NCBI GenBank assembly: GCA_032622095.1
Contig: CP136069.1
Coordinates: 71,759,319-71,823,318 of the forward strand
Source of the DNA: Siphonodentalium dalli
Taxonomy: Eukaryota > Mollusca > Scaphopoda > Gadilida > Siphonodentaliidae
Length of the DNA: 64,000 nt
Direction: 5' to 3'
Part shown: piece by piece, positions 21,776 through 32,969 of the stretch
Numbering within the stretch: the stretch's first letter is position 1
Layout of the letters: every line of letters starts with the position of its first letter
Program-made: the position numbers and the translations under genes
The notes under the pieces: model-generated
Databases searched by the model: none
The model's input: only the letters and a program-made list of their open reading frames with translations
What the model was told of the DNA's origin: nothing

Positions 21776-22290
21776 TTAGCTCGACTTTTTTTCAAAGTTT
21801 GAGCTATTGCCGTGGGTTGGCATCCATCATCCGTCCGTCAAAAATTTCCCATGGCTCACACTACAGGCTGCATCCCTCATCCGATCATCACCAAACTGCA
21901 TATGGATCTTCGGGGTGACTTCTAGATGGGAGCGATTGAATTTTTTCCGAAATTCGTTAAAATACATCACCACCAGCATCTATTTTGGATTTCAAATTTG
22001 AATTCATCAGCACACCCTGCAGCCCGCATTTATTGGAGAATTGTTTTGAAAATTTACAGAAATGTTTAGGATTACCTCTAGATGGCCCATGGGAGCTATT
22101 AAATTTTAGCGATTTTTGATGAAAAACGTGGCCGGCAGCCATCTTGAATTTTACTCTTTGCATGACTAAATCCTTTGGCACACCCTACAGACCACATCCT
22201 CATCTAATCACCACCAAACTTCATATGGATCTTCGGGGTGACCTCTAGATGGGACCCATCGATTATTTCCGAAATTCTTTAATCATGATT
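21776..22290 (+). repeat. 'GGCCATCTTGGATT' repeat chain (family D), copy 2
   Basis: Begins TTTTTAGCTCGACTTT and runs through repeated blocks with CATCCCTCATCCGATCATC, CTTCGGGGTGAC and TTTTGGATTTCAAATTTGAA. It is interrupted at 22291 by the family C element. Confidence 0.65.
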
Positions 22291-22298
22291 ATCTCACA

Positions 22299-22448
22299 CA
22301 AGCCTTGAAATAGGGTGCCTGTCATTTGCAGAATGAGGTCCCCAGAGGGTAATTTGGTGATGCTAGCCCACTATACGGGGTAGCATCACTAAATTCACCC
22401 TCTGGGGACCTCATTCTGCAAATGACAGACACCCTATTTCAAGGCTTG
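22299..22448. repeat. 150-bp hAT-like hairpin MITE (family C), simple form
   Basis: Ends CAAGCCTTGAAATAGGGTG and the exact complement. The whole element is one hairpin with AGAGGGTAATTTGGTGATGC arms. A perfect 8-bp target duplication ATCTCACA lies at 22291-22298 and 22449-22456. It is the cleanest evidence in the window for the target-duplication size of this family. Confidence 0.88.
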
Positions 22449-22456
22449 ATCTCACA

Positions 22457-22915
22457 GTCAAACACTAAATAACCCAACGCCAATCGAATATCCTAATTAT
22501 ATTCTAATTAACATGATACTAAATTTCCGGCATTGAAATCGACATCATTGTACTAATCTCTTACGGCACATGTCGATAATACATGTGTGTCTTACTAAAA
22601 AATATGAGGCCGGGTTTAGGTGCTAATTATGTGATAAATGTTTGTATTCTTCTGAGACTAAAATCACAGTGATGGTGATGCATTTATAATTACAATGTGT
22701 ACATAGATGTTCATTCTTTTCTTATTCTGTATAATCGGTGTGAGCCTCACGAAAAATATAATGATTTTGTCAAAGGCAGACATACATGCTATGAGGCGGT
22801 GTGCCAACCAGAGAGGCAGATGGCCAACCAGAGAGGCATAGGGTTGAATGCTAAAGTGTGAAGATGTCAACCAAAGTAAATAATGATTACAGTCTTCAAT
22901 ATGCTTATTATATAT
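22457..22915. other. no gene or repeat recognised
   Basis: AT-rich sequence with a local 14-bp duplication (GCCAACCAGAGAGGCA, about 22801-22838). Nothing codes. Confidence 0.45.
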
Positions 22916-24137
22916 GGTCTATTGTATGTGGTGACAAGAACAAAATTGTCAAAACTCAAGTTTGAAAAATATTTTTCCTGCAAATTTCAGGCCTAACATG
23001 TGGAATGGCGCTTTTAAAACTAATGAAAAACTTAAGGACCCAAAAATTTTCAGCAAATATCAATTTCGGGTTTTGAAGTCTCCCATGTGCTCAATTTTTG
23101 CCAAAGTTTCACAAGGATAAATATTCACAAATACATGTCATTCACTTAAGGCCAAAAAAAGGATTTGAGTCTCAGATTTTGTTTATGAATCAATGAGGGA
23201 GGGAGGACTTTATTTTTATTTAATTTTTTTTTTTGCCCGTTGATCATGATAACTTGCCTTATTCTAATAATAGTCAGAAAATGTAGAGGGAACTTTGTTT
23301 ATTCACTCATTTAATCTGATATAAAAATTACATTGAACCATTAGTATACCTATATGACATAGGGATTGCCAATAATGTTCTAATGCCCCTGACTGGGCCT
23401 GACTTCACAATTGTTATTCTTGTCTATAAATTGACACTTGTCCATTATAACATGTTATCCTAAATTTCCTCCACTGACTTTCAATTGTTCTGGAGTTACA
23501 ATAAGTACACCAGACTATGATGATCAGCTAATCACTTTCTTCAATGTAGTCATCTACTTAATGTTCTATGTCACTATCTGTATACAGTAATGCCCTAAAT
23601 AATCGACTCCTTAACCACAGCAGAATTATGGGTAATTTTTCAGGATTTAGTCGGAAATATGGCTTGTTGCCATTCATCGGAAAGCTCTCAGTGAGAGCTT
23701 TCCGATGAATGGCAACAAGCCATATTTCCGACTAAATCCTGAAAAATTACCCATAATTCTGCTGTGGTTAATGAGTCGTTTATTTAGAGCCTTACTGTAC
23801 ATGATAGTCAATCTATCAATCACAGAGATATGTTCAGAGTTCATGTAAGTTGCAATTAATGCTCACCAAAAAAACATACAAAAATGCAGTTGATTTTTTT
23901 TTTTGGATAACATGTTATAATGGATACCAGTAATATCAAAAATCAAAATAAAATGTCCAATGTGGGCCATTTATTTCAATGTGGCGGTATCTGAGACTCA
24001 ATTTTTTTATTTGGCATGCTCCTAGGGTTTTGAGCTCTGTAGAACAGGTATGTCAATTAAATTGAGGGGCATTAAATTCTTATTTTACCATATTTGGTTG
24101 TTGAGAAATCTGTTCTTGTCACCACATCCAATAGTCC
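22916..24137. repeat. 1.2-kb element with 26-bp inverted ends, hosting a family A MITE
   Basis: Left end GGTCTATTGTATGTGGTGAC and right end complementary with three mismatches over about 26 bp (24112-24137). A second, subterminal pair (GAGTCTCAGAT near 23167, ATCTGAGACTC near 23990) is also inverted. The interior has no open frame. The family A element 23585-23797 sits inside it. Confidence 0.6.
23585..23797. repeat. 213-bp TA hairpin MITE (family A), copy 6, nested
   Basis: Full length, TA on both sides (23583-23584, 23798-23799). The two arms are nearly identical to the family consensus in this window, suggesting relative youth. It is inserted in the 22916-24137 element. Confidence 0.88.
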
Positions 24138-24611
24138 TCAAATAAACATAATCTTCAGACATTAATTAATCTATTTAAAATATATTGATATATGCACGAA
24201 ACATTTAAAAACGGACCTCATGTGTGCTTTGAATAAATCTGATATCAGTTTCTTTGGAGTCTAATTTGATTATAGACACCAATGTGCTGTGTTATTATTT
24301 CTTAATTACTTTGCCACCATAGTGTCACATTGGCACATACACAAGCCTAGAATGTAAGAGTTAGACCATAGTTGTTGCATTTACTGATAAAAGAGATGTA
24401 GACCTGGTTTTGAGTCACCATCAGTATTGTACACATTCGGGAACCTATTCGAAATGAGTTTTGTATGGCTAATTATAAGGGTCGGTATTAAGCGACTCTA
24501 CATTAAAATACCATTATATAACCAGTAAATATACTATAAATATGTTCTTAGGACATAAGCATACTGGTATTTGAGAGAAAAGTCACTTCTCCCTGGGAAA
24601 ACAATAGGGAG
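24138..24611. other. no gene or repeat recognised
   Basis: AT-rich with no supported feature. Confidence 0.45.
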
Positions 24612-24716
24612 AATGGCTTTCCGATGAATAGCAACAAGCCATATTTCTGACTAAATCCTGAAAAATTACCCATAATTCTGCTGTGGTTAAGGAGTCGATT
24701 ATTTAGGGCATTACTG
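24612..24716 (-). repeat. right half of a family A MITE
   Basis: Right arm only, from GGCTTTCCGATGAATA to the TTACTG end followed by TA (24717-24718). The left arm is replaced by unrelated sequence. Confidence 0.8.
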
Positions 24717-25317
24717 TACAACAAGACTAGGGCCCTGCAAACCGACGAGAATCGATTCACTTTGAAACCCCTGCATAGATTCCATCCTATTTGAAACATT
24801 TGACTGGGTTCGGGTTGGATTGAACCTTGTGCCCACCAAATGAGCAGAACAGACACCACCGGGTGATCGAAAATCTCTAAATCTGGACATAAAGCATTAT
24901 AAAACAGTCAATTATATATATTTTAAAATTAAATTACCATAGTATTCGCTCAAGTGTCCCATGTAATATCCATGTCAATAACGTTAATTTTACTATATGC
25001 CCACTAAGTTTACTATGTTCTAATTGTCTACAATCACGACTATGCAGTCAGTAATTGATTTTTGGTTTCGAGGTTCAGTTCAATTCAAAACCAAGATGCT
25101 GATTCGGTTTCAAGATTCGGTTCTACCTAAAATCTAAGATTCTCAGGGCCCGATGCAAGACCTCAATCTGTGCATCCAAATTTGTCATGAAAAACATTTA
25201 TATACATGTAGATGTATATTCAAATTATAGATATATAAACAAATTTATCTGTTATTATGCATGTCACCAGTATCGCACTAACTGATATATATAAACAAAA
25301 TGATATTTCCATCCACC
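24717..25317. other. no gene recognised
   Basis: Contains two short stretches rich in TTCGGTTT/GATTCGG near 25060-25130. No coding or repeat assignment. Confidence 0.4.
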
Positions 25318-25500
25318 CAGGCCTGAAAAGATGGTGCCGGACATTTGCAGAATGAGGTTCCCACAGGGTGGATTTAGTGATGCTACCACACCCAGTGGGC
25401 TAGCATCACCAAATTCATCCTGCATGGTATCATCTGCTATGGGAGACCTTGATACAGATTGGTGAAGATGGTGATGTACACCCATTGGGCACCTCAATTA
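25318..25500. repeat. family C-related hairpin fragment
   Basis: Starts AGGCCTGAAAAGATGGTGCC and contains one hairpin around GGTGGATTTAGTGATGC, plus the ATGGGAGACCTTGAT and CACCCATTGGGCACCTC spacer words. The other half is missing. Closest relative is 26968-27365. Confidence 0.65.
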
Positions 25501-25509
25501 TGAGTATAT

Positions 25510-25616
25510 GTGAGAGCTTTCCGATGAATGGCAACAAGCCATATTTCCGACTAAATCCTGAAAAGTTACCCATAATTCTGCTTTGGTTAAGGAGTCGATT
25601 ATTTAGGGCATTACTG
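25510..25616 (-). repeat. right half of a family A MITE
   Basis: Right arm from GTGAGAGCTTTCCGATG to TTACTG followed by TA. No left arm. It directly abuts the truncated family C piece, so a deletion probably joined the two. Confidence 0.8.
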
Positions 25617-25727
25617 TACCTTTTATTTCTTTTCCCATCTTGCCATATCCAATGCGCTCTGAATAAGCTTCCTAATTGTTGATAATACTAATTTTGACCC
25701 ATCTTTCAAACCAGGCCTTCTGTATTT

Positions 25728-26172
25728 TAAGCCTGAAAATAGTCTGTCTGTCATTTGCAGAATGACGTCCCCAGAGGGTGAATTTAGTGATGCTATCCTG
25801 CACGGCAGGCTCGCATTGTCAAATTTACCCTCTGGGAACCTCATCCTGCTTAGGCCTCAATTGTTTTGGGAGACTTAGGATCAGATTGAAGTTCCCCAGT
25901 TGAAGTTGGTGATGATCACCCATTTGTCACCTTGATTATGCATTTTATCTTCTGCAAATTGGGGGATATAGAAACTTCCCAGAAGGGAAAAAGTAACTAA
26001 AAACAATGTTAATTTGAGACTATAGATACTTCCCAGAAGATGAGGCCTAAGCAGAATGAGGTCCCCAGAGGGTGAATTTGGTGATGCAAGCCTGGTGTGT
26101 GGGATAGAATCACTAAACTCACCCTCTGGGGACCTTATTCTGCAAATGACAGACACACTATTTTCAGGCTTG
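25728..26172. repeat. 445-bp hAT-like composite MITE (family C)
   Basis: Ends TAAGCCTGAAAATAG and CTATTTTCAGGCTTG. Two hairpins (25755-25850 and 26050-26150) are separated by ~190 bp that includes GATATAGAAACTTCCCAGAA. The flanks CTGTATTT and CTGTTTTA match at 6 of 8 positions, a worn target duplication. Orientation is opposite to the copy at 11265. Confidence 0.78.
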
Positions 26173-26253
26173 CTGTTTTAGCAGTACAAATACTCTTAAT
26201 ATAGTTTATAAGCACAACCGATAATTGGGTTCAGATCACTATGTCACTTCTAA

Positions 26254-26588
26254 CCCTTTCATGATGGGAGCTGTGCTAGTGCAGTATTAAAGAACATGTG
26301 CCATTGCATTCTCCTATATATGCGATTTTCCCATAGGGAGCCTTGCATATATGAGTATGCTGTGGCTTACAAGGTCAAGGTAAATATTGTTAGGCCAATG
26401 TATTCTGTTATATATGCGAGTCTCCAATAGGGAGCCTCGCATATATAAGATAATTCACTGGCTTACAGGACCAAGGTAAATATTGTTAGGCCAATGTATT
26501 CTCTTATATATGTGAGACTGGCATATATAAGAGAATGCATTGGCACAGGGTTTTCACAAAATTTCAGGAAGATCCTGTCATGGAAGGG
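26254..26588. repeat. TTAA MITE with three hairpins (family B)
   Basis: Left end CCCTTTCATGATGGGAGC after CTAA (a mutated TTAA), right end TCATGGAAGGG before TTAA (26589-26592). It has one imperfect and one good TATATGCGAG hairpin plus a third with a short loop (26499-26545). Other members have two, so a hairpin module was gained by duplication. Confidence 0.8.
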
Positions 26589-26605
26589 TTAACTTTCTTG
26601 CACTA

Positions 26606-26818
26606 CAGTAATGCCCTAAGTATATGACCCTTTAACCACAGCAGAATTATGGGTAATTATTCAGGATTTAGTTGGAAATATGGCTTGTTGCCATTCATCG
26701 GAAAGCTCTCAGTGAGAGCTTTCCGATGAATGGCAACAAGCCATATTTCTGAGTAAATCATGAAAAATTACCCATAATTCTGCTATGGTTAAGGAGTCGA
26801 TTATTTATAGCATTACTG
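26606..26818. repeat. 213-bp TA hairpin MITE (family A), copy 9
   Basis: Full length, TA at 26604-26605 and 26819-26820. It lies 17 bp from the preceding TTAA element. Confidence 0.87.
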
Positions 26819-26967
26819 TACTTATTCCAGCACTTGTTTAGCTTCGCAAAACTTTGAATGTGTTGTACAATCAATGTGTATGCTTCATATTTCTTCCTTT
26901 GAAGTTTCTCAGTAATTGGTCATTATTCTCAGGTTGCGAGTTCTTTATACAACTGTATGTACCCAGA

Positions 26968-27365
26968 AACCCTGAAAATAGTGTGTCTGTCATTTGCAGA
27001 ATGAGGTCCCCAGAGTGTGAATTTAGTGACACTATCCCGCATGGTGGGAGAGCATCACCAAATTCACCCTCTGGGAACCTCATGCTTTAAATAGGCCTCA
27101 TCTTCTCTGGAAACCATGTTTATTTAAAAATTAGAAAGTTTCTTTTTCTCCTTTAGTTTAATTTCTCTAAATCCTGAATAATTGAGGTGCCCAATGGGTG
27201 CTCATCACCATCTGCACCATCTGGGAACTTAAATGTGAGTCTAGATCTCCCATAGCAGATGAGGCCTTGCAGAATGAGGTCACCATTGTGGGCTAGCATC
27301 ACCAAATTCATCCTCTGGGGACCCCATTCTACAAATGTCTGGCACCATATATTCAGGTCTGCACT
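26968..27365. repeat. divergent two-hairpin family C element
   Basis: Left hairpin with ACACTATCCCGCATGGTG and right hairpin with CCATTGTGGGCTAGCATC, separated by about 150 bp of different spacer (AGGTGCCCAATGGGTGC). It is the likely parent type of the fragment at 25318. Confidence 0.65.
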
Positions 27366-27385
27366 TTGATTCACTTGAAACACTA

Positions 27386-27537
27386 CAGTAATACCCTAAA
27401 TAATCGACTCATTAACCACAGCAGAATTATTAGTAACTTTTCAGGATTTAGTCGGAAATATGGCCATATTTTCGACTAAATCCTGAAAAGTTACCCATAA
27501 TTCTGCTGTGGTTAAGGAGTTGATTATTTAGGGCATT
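27386..27537. repeat. family A MITE with shortened loop and worn right end
   Basis: Left TA and CAGTAATACCC present. The apex of the hairpin (the CATTCATCGGAAAG part of both arms) has been lost symmetrically, and the last bases of the right end are missing (GGGCATTGGG). Confidence 0.8.
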
Positions 27538-27826
27538 GGGAATCTGAATTCTCAAAACCAAGTGATTATGACCAACTCCAGTTACTGCTCTGGAAGATCT
27601 GCTTAAAGATATATATTTTAATGTGACTGGCATTAATATTGTTATTAGACAGTTTCCAATCCACTTGGGTGTGACTTCTAACGTATAGATTTAAGAACGG
27701 TAAAAGGATGCAAGGCTTTCGCAGTGGGTACATCTGGAAGAAAAAAATCATATAAGACTGTAAAACCATCGTAAGCAAGAAGAATGTACAGAAAGAGATC
27801 AATATTGTTCTCACTTTGATTATTAA
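27538..27826. other. short unassigned stretch
   Basis: No gene or repeat recognised. The 91-codon minus-strand frame here is not protein-like. Confidence 0.4.
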
Positions 27827-28146
27827 AGGGGGTCTGTACACTAAATCCTTCCTTTTATGGAACCAGTGTTAGCGCTGGACCGAAAAAAAATTAGCCAAAA
27901 GTTTAGCCAAATGAAAATTTTATTAGCCAAATGAAAAAAACTTTAGCCAAATTATTTTTGGCCAAATTAAAAAAACTATGGCCAAATTAAATCATCGTTT
28001 TATTGTCGGTTCACAATTAATGACTAAAACATCAAATCTAACAGGCACAGGTAAAATACACAATAATTTAACTAATTTTGATGAACTTGAAATATTTTTA
28101 TATATGTCATTTATTAAAAATTTATTAATCTTTATGTGAAAGAGTG

Positions 28147-28180
<34 letters not shown>

Positions 28181-28960
28181 AACCCGGGATTGGGTATACG
28201 GACATTTCCCAACCGGACATTTCCCCAATTTCTTCTTTTAAATCATTAAATATTAATTATCCTTGCGAAAATATCTAAGTGACATCTGGAAACTAATAAC
28301 TTAATATTGTTACACCATTATCAAATTACAATCTGTCATAAATGCATGCATATTATTTTGAATGTATCGGTATTGACGAAAAATAGCGACAAAGTATCTG
28401 TCGTGATTCACATTTGGCTGATTAAGCTATTGTCTTACACTTGGTGCTCATAAACCTTGGCCGTCATAAATACAATGTCATCATAAACATGCATTGTGCA
28501 GGAGCCCCGTGAGTGACCAGATAGACAATGGGGGATTAGTGGATTAAATGTAAAATAATGACATGACCTTTTGCTGTTTCGTGCAGAGTGACGGGTTTCC
28601 CTTTGTACTGTCCGCGATCGGGTTTCGACTTACGTATACGATGTTTTCGGACAAGATCGTTCACATCACAGAATTAAAAACCCACTTGCCAAAAATTCAT
28701 GCTTCCAGTCTCTATTTGGGGTCAAAAAAAATTTAGCCAAAAGTTTAGCCAAATGAAATTTTTATTAGCCAAATTCGAAAAAAATTAGCCATTGGCTAAT
28801 TTGGCTACCGACAGCGCGAACACTGTATGGAACCATCACCTTTCATACTCAACAGAATATATGCAACAAATGAATGAATTTGAGTCATGAATTAGTGCAA
28901 AATGCACTCATGTGCTATATGAACGATACAAACAACATGGTAATTATAATCAAATGAGTT
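27827..28960. repeat. family G TTAA element, right end lost, split by a hAT insertion
   Basis: TTAA at 27823-27826 followed by AGGGGGTCTGTACACTAAAT. The sequence resumes after the nested element with TATGGAACCATCACC...CAACAGAATATATGCAACAA, as in the unsplit copy at 18022. The right terminus is missing. Confidence 0.75.
27864..28825. mobile_element. 962-bp non-autonomous hAT element with 8-bp target duplication
   Basis: Ends CAGTGTTAGCGCTG and CAGCGCGAACACTG are inverted. A perfect 8-bp duplication TATGGAAC flanks it (27856-27863 and 28826-28833), the hallmark of hAT elements. The unoccupied site is seen in the related family G copy near 18048 (TATGGGACCATC). Subterminal DNA repeats TTAGCCAAA at both ends, perhaps transposase binding sites. 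The interior has no transposase and includes a run of about 30 G at 28150-28179. Confidence 0.9.
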
Positions 28961-29071
28961 TATGATGCGAGTCATAAACTCCTTTTCATTATATTTTACC
29001 ATGTTTGTATGGAGGCGGTCTCGGACGTATACCAGCATCTCACTCTACCAATATTCTAGCTGGTTTACATA

Positions 29072-29284
29072 CAGTAATGCTCTAATTAATCGACTGCTTA
29101 ACCAGAGCAGAATTATGGGTAACTTTTCAGGATTTAGTCGGAAATATGGCTTGTTGCCATTCATCTGAAAGCTCTCGCCGAGAGCTTTCCGATGAATGGC
29201 AACAAGCCATATTTCTGACTAAATCCTGAAAAGTTACCCATAATTCTGCTCTGGTTAAGCAGTCGATTAATTAGAGCATTAATG
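29072..29284. repeat. 213-bp TA hairpin MITE (family A), variant with paired changes in both arms
   Basis: TA on both sides (29070-29071, 29285-29286). Compared with other copies the left arm reads GCTCTAATTAATCGACTGC and CCAGAGCAG, and the right arm carries the exact complementary changes. The hairpin is therefore still perfect although both arms have diverged from the family. Confidence 0.88.
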
Positions 29285-29343
29285 TACGTATGAGCAAACT
29301 TGGACTATGTGTCTCATAATACATCATTCACACTATACATCAA

Positions 29344-29604
29344 CCCTTCCATGACTGGATCTTCCTGAAATTTTGCAAAAACCCTGTACCAATGCATTCT
29401 CTTATGTATGCAATTCTCCCATAGGGAGCCTCGCATATATAAGAGAATACTTTGACCTAACAATGTTTACCTTGACCTTGTAAGCCAGTGCATTCTCTTA
29501 TTTATGTATGTGAAGCTCACTTGGGAGACTTGCATAATTATATAAGAGAATGCACTGGCACAGGATCTTTAGCTCTGCTCCAGCACAGCTCCCATCATGA
29601 AAGT
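29344..29604. repeat. TTAA double-hairpin MITE (family B)
   Basis: Left end CCCTTCCATGACTGGATC (preceded by TCAA), right end CATGAAAGT before TTAA at 29605-29608. Two hairpins (29390-29455 and 29487-29562) are separated by CCTTGACCTTGTAAGCC. Confidence 0.78.
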
Positions 29605-29743
29605 GTTAAATGGTCTATAGCTATTTTGTCCTTGGATAACTATTGTGTCATATCATGAGAATTTCTATCAATATAGATGTCACATGTAAGTGAATCTGAA
29701 GCTGTCTATTTGTTATTGGGATATATGATATTTTTTGTATTAA

Positions 29744-30125
29744 CCCTTTACCCAACAGAACGGCCCTGTGCCAATGCATTCTCTTATATATGCGAGTCGA
29801 CCATAGGTCGCCTCGCATATATAAGAGAATGCATTGGCTTAACACATTAAAAATTATAAAATTGTTAAAGAATGTAAGAAAAAATGGTAAAAAGTGTTAA
29901 AAAAAGAATTATTTTAGGCCAATGCATTCTCTTATATATGCGAGGCGACCTATGGTCGACTCGCATATATAAGAGAATGCATTGGCACATGGCATAACTG
30001 TAACTATCACAATGTGGTCAAGGAGCCGGTTCCAATGATATCCATATTTGTATGGTTCTATTGAGACAGACCGAAGATATTTTAGGCTGTTGAAGCTTTA
30101 TTTGGCCGGTTTGTTGGGTAAAGGG
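29744..30125. repeat. TTAA double-hairpin MITE with a third type of end
   Basis: TTAA at 29740-29743 and 30126-30129. The ends are CCCTTTACCCAACAGAACGG and a close complement, different from both other family B end types. It contains two ~67-bp hairpins (29770-29838, 29918-29985) of the shared GCCAATGCATTCTCTTATAT type. Confidence 0.82.
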
Positions 30126-30244
30126 TTAACAAAGGGTTGTGTGTATTTATTACTCACCATGATTCTTATATATGTATTGTGTCATTTATGTACCCAGATG
30201 ACCACTGAATACAGTCCTGCAGAATCTATGGACAGAACTAAACA

Positions 30245-31888
30245 CAAGGCCTGAAATAGTTTGCAGAATGGGGTCCCCAGAGGGTGAATTTAGTGACACA
30301 ATCCTGCATGGTGGTCTAGTGTCACCAAATTCACCTTCTTGAGACCTCATTCAGATTATGCCTCAACTACTATGGGAGACCTAGGATCAGATTTCTAGTT
30401 CCCCAATTGAAGTTGGTGATGTTCACTCATTAGTCACCTCTTCTGAAAATTAGGGGATATAGAAACTTCCCAGAAGGGGAAAAAGTAACTAAAAACTATT
30501 TTAATTTGAAACTATTGATACTTCACAGAATGAGGTCCCCAGAGGGTGAATTTAGTTATGATATCCCGCATAGCAGGCTAGCACCACCAAATTCACCCTC
30601 TGGGAACCTCATTCTGCTTAGGCCTCATCTTCTGGGAAGTATCTATATTCTCAAATTAAAATAGTTTTTAGCTCAACTTTACTTGTAAAGTTTGAGCTAT
30701 TGCCATGGCTTGGTATCCGTCATACGTGTGCGTGTGTGGAAATGTCTCAACAATTTCCATTAGCACGGCCTACAGGTCATACCATTGGTCGGATCTTTTT
30801 CATGACTTTTGACATTGACATTTAGATGGGAACGAGTTATTTTGGGGTCATTCGGCCAAAAAACATGGCCGCCGATGGCCATTTGGATTTCAAAATGCAA
30901 TCCATTAGCACGGGCTACAGGCCGTACTGTTTGCATGATCATCATGAAATTTGTCATGGATGTTAATATTGACATGTAGATGGGAACGAGTCATTTTGGG
31001 GTCATTCGGCCAAAAAACATGGCAGTCAATGGCCATTTTGGATTTCAAAATGCAATCCATTAGCACTGGCTACAAGGCCGTACTGTTAGTCTGATCATCA
31101 TGAAATTTGTCATGGATGTTAGCATTGACATGTAGATTGGAACGAGTCATTTTGGGGTCATTCAGCCAAAAAACATGGCCACCAGCAGCCATCTTGGATT
31201 TTACTCTTTGCATGGCTAAATCCTTTGGCACAGGCTACAGATCGTACCTTTGATCTGATCATCATGAAATTTGTCATGGATGTTAACATTTACATGCAGA
31301 TGGGAACGCATCATTATGGGGTCATTTGGCACGGGCTGGAGGTTGCACCTTTGGTCGGATCATTATAAAATTGGTCATTTATGATAACATTGACATGTAG
31401 ATGGGAACGAGTCATTTTTGGGGTCATTTCGGCCAAAAGACATGGCTGCCGACGGCCATCTTGGATTTTAAAATGCAATCCATTAGCATGGGCTGCAGGC
31501 CGTACTGTTTGTCTGATCATCATGAAATTTGTCATGGATATTAATATTGAGTTATAGATTGGAACAAATCATTTTGAGGTCATTCGGCAAAAAAACATGG
31601 CCACCAGTGGCCATCTTGGATTTCAAAATTGGATTCATGATTCCATTCATTGCTCATCACAAAAATTTAACTTCTTCACAGTTGAGCTACAGTGTCATGG
31701 ACATTAGTTACTTTTTTCCCTTCTGGGAATCCTAATCCTAGGTCTCCCACAGTGGTTGAGGCCTAAGCAGAATGAGGTCCCCAGAGGGTGAATTTGGTGA
31801 TGCTAGACCTCTGTGCAGTATAGCATCACTTAATTCACCCTCTGGGACCTCATTCTGCAAATTACAGACACACGATTTGCAGACTTGC
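30245..31888. repeat. family C composite (three hairpins), split by a family D insertion
   Basis: Hairpins at about 30270-30355, 30530-30630 and 31765-31860, all of the AGAGGGTGAATTTAGTG type, with the usual spacers. One spacer is interrupted at AGTTTTTAG by the chain at 30672-31703. The order suggests two overlapping or adjacent C elements rather than one. Confidence 0.7.
30672..31703 (+). mobile_element. family D repeat chain inserted in a family C element
   Basis: Begins CTCAACTTTACTTGTAAAG and ends near GTTGAGCTACAGTGTCATGG. TTAG lies on both sides (30668-30671, 31704-31707), a likely 4-bp target duplication, because intact C copies read TTTTTAGTTACTT here. It contains five ~150-200-bp units, each with GGGAACGAGTCATTTTGGGG, a GGCCATTTTGGATTT-like phrase and GATCATCATGAAATTTGTCA. 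No open frame through the units. Confidence 0.72.
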
Positions 31889-31986
31889 ACACATCACAGA
31901 AGTTTCTTGAGCCTTTTTTTCTACAGATACTTGGTTAGCGGATTTTTTCCTCTAAAAGTTGGGTTGGTAGTTTGAAATTAAAATGA

Positions 31987-32160
31987 ACACTTTCATGACG
32001 GGAGCTTTGCTGGTGCAACATTAAAGATCCTGTGCCAGTGCATTCTCTTATGTATGCGAGTCTCCCATAGGGAGCCTCACATTTACATGTATAAGAGAAT
32101 GCATTTGCTTACTAGGTCAAGGTAAATATTGTTAAGCCAAAGTATTCTCTTATGCAAAGA
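31987..32160. repeat. truncated family B MITE
   Basis: Starts ACACTTTCATGACGGGAGC, contains one hairpin (32035-32104), then breaks off in TATTGTTAAGCCAAAGTATTC. The next copy begins 29 bp later. Confidence 0.7.
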
Positions 32161-32188
32161 TCCCTATGTGTTCCGTTAATTATATTAA

Positions 32189-32450
32189 CCTTTTCATAGT
32201 GTGCATGATGGGAGCTGCACTGGTGCAGCATTAAAGATCCTGTGCCAGTGCATTCTCTTATATATGTGGGTCTCCCATAGGTAGCCTCGCATTTTAAGAG
32301 ATGCACTGGCTTACAAGGTCAATGTAAATATTGTTAGGCCAATGTATTCTCTTATATATGTGAGGCGCCCTATGGAAGACTCGCATATATAAGACAATTC
32401 ATTGGCACAGGGTTTTCGCAAAATTTCAGGAATCTCCAGCCATGGAAGGG
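32189..32450. repeat. TTAA double-hairpin MITE (family B)
   Basis: TTAA at 32185-32188 and 32451-32454. The left end contains a small internal duplication (CATAGTGTGCATGATGGGAG). Two hairpins are present, both with substitutions. Confidence 0.78.
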
Positions 32451-32548
32451 TTAAATTAAAATTGCATGTTGTAACATCAAAATGTTTTTAAATTGATTTT
32501 AGAGCTTAAAACAAGGCTTCAGCATGTGTTAGTTTTGGTGCATATAAC

Positions 32549-32969
32549 AAAGCCTGGAAATAGTGTGTCTGTCATTTGCTGAATGATGGTGAATTTAGTG
32601 ATGCTATCTGCATGGTAGGCTAGCATCACCAAATTCACCCTCTGGAAACCTCATTCTGCTTAGGCCTCAACTGCTCTGGGAGACCTATGATCAGAATGAA
32701 GTTCCCCAGTTGAAGTTGGTGATGATCACCCATTAGTTACCTCGATTATGCATTTTATCTTCTGAAAGTTAGGGGATATAGAAACTTCCCAGAAGGGAAC
32801 AATGTTAATTTGAGACTATATATACTTCCCAGAAGATGAGGCCTAAGCAGAATGAGGTCCGCAGAAGGTGAATTTGTTGAAGCTAGCCCACTGTGTGGGA
32901 TAGCATCACCTTAATTCACCCTCTGGGGACCTTATTCTGCAAATGACAGACACACTATTTGCAGGCTTG
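32549..32969. repeat. 421-bp hAT-like composite MITE (family C)
   Basis: Ends AAAGCCTGGAAATAGTG and CACTATTTGCAGGCTTG. A perfect 8-bp duplication CATATAAC flanks it (32541-32548 and 32970-32977). Two hairpins and the usual spacer; the first has lost the GGTCCCCAGAG segment from one arm. Confidence 0.86.
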
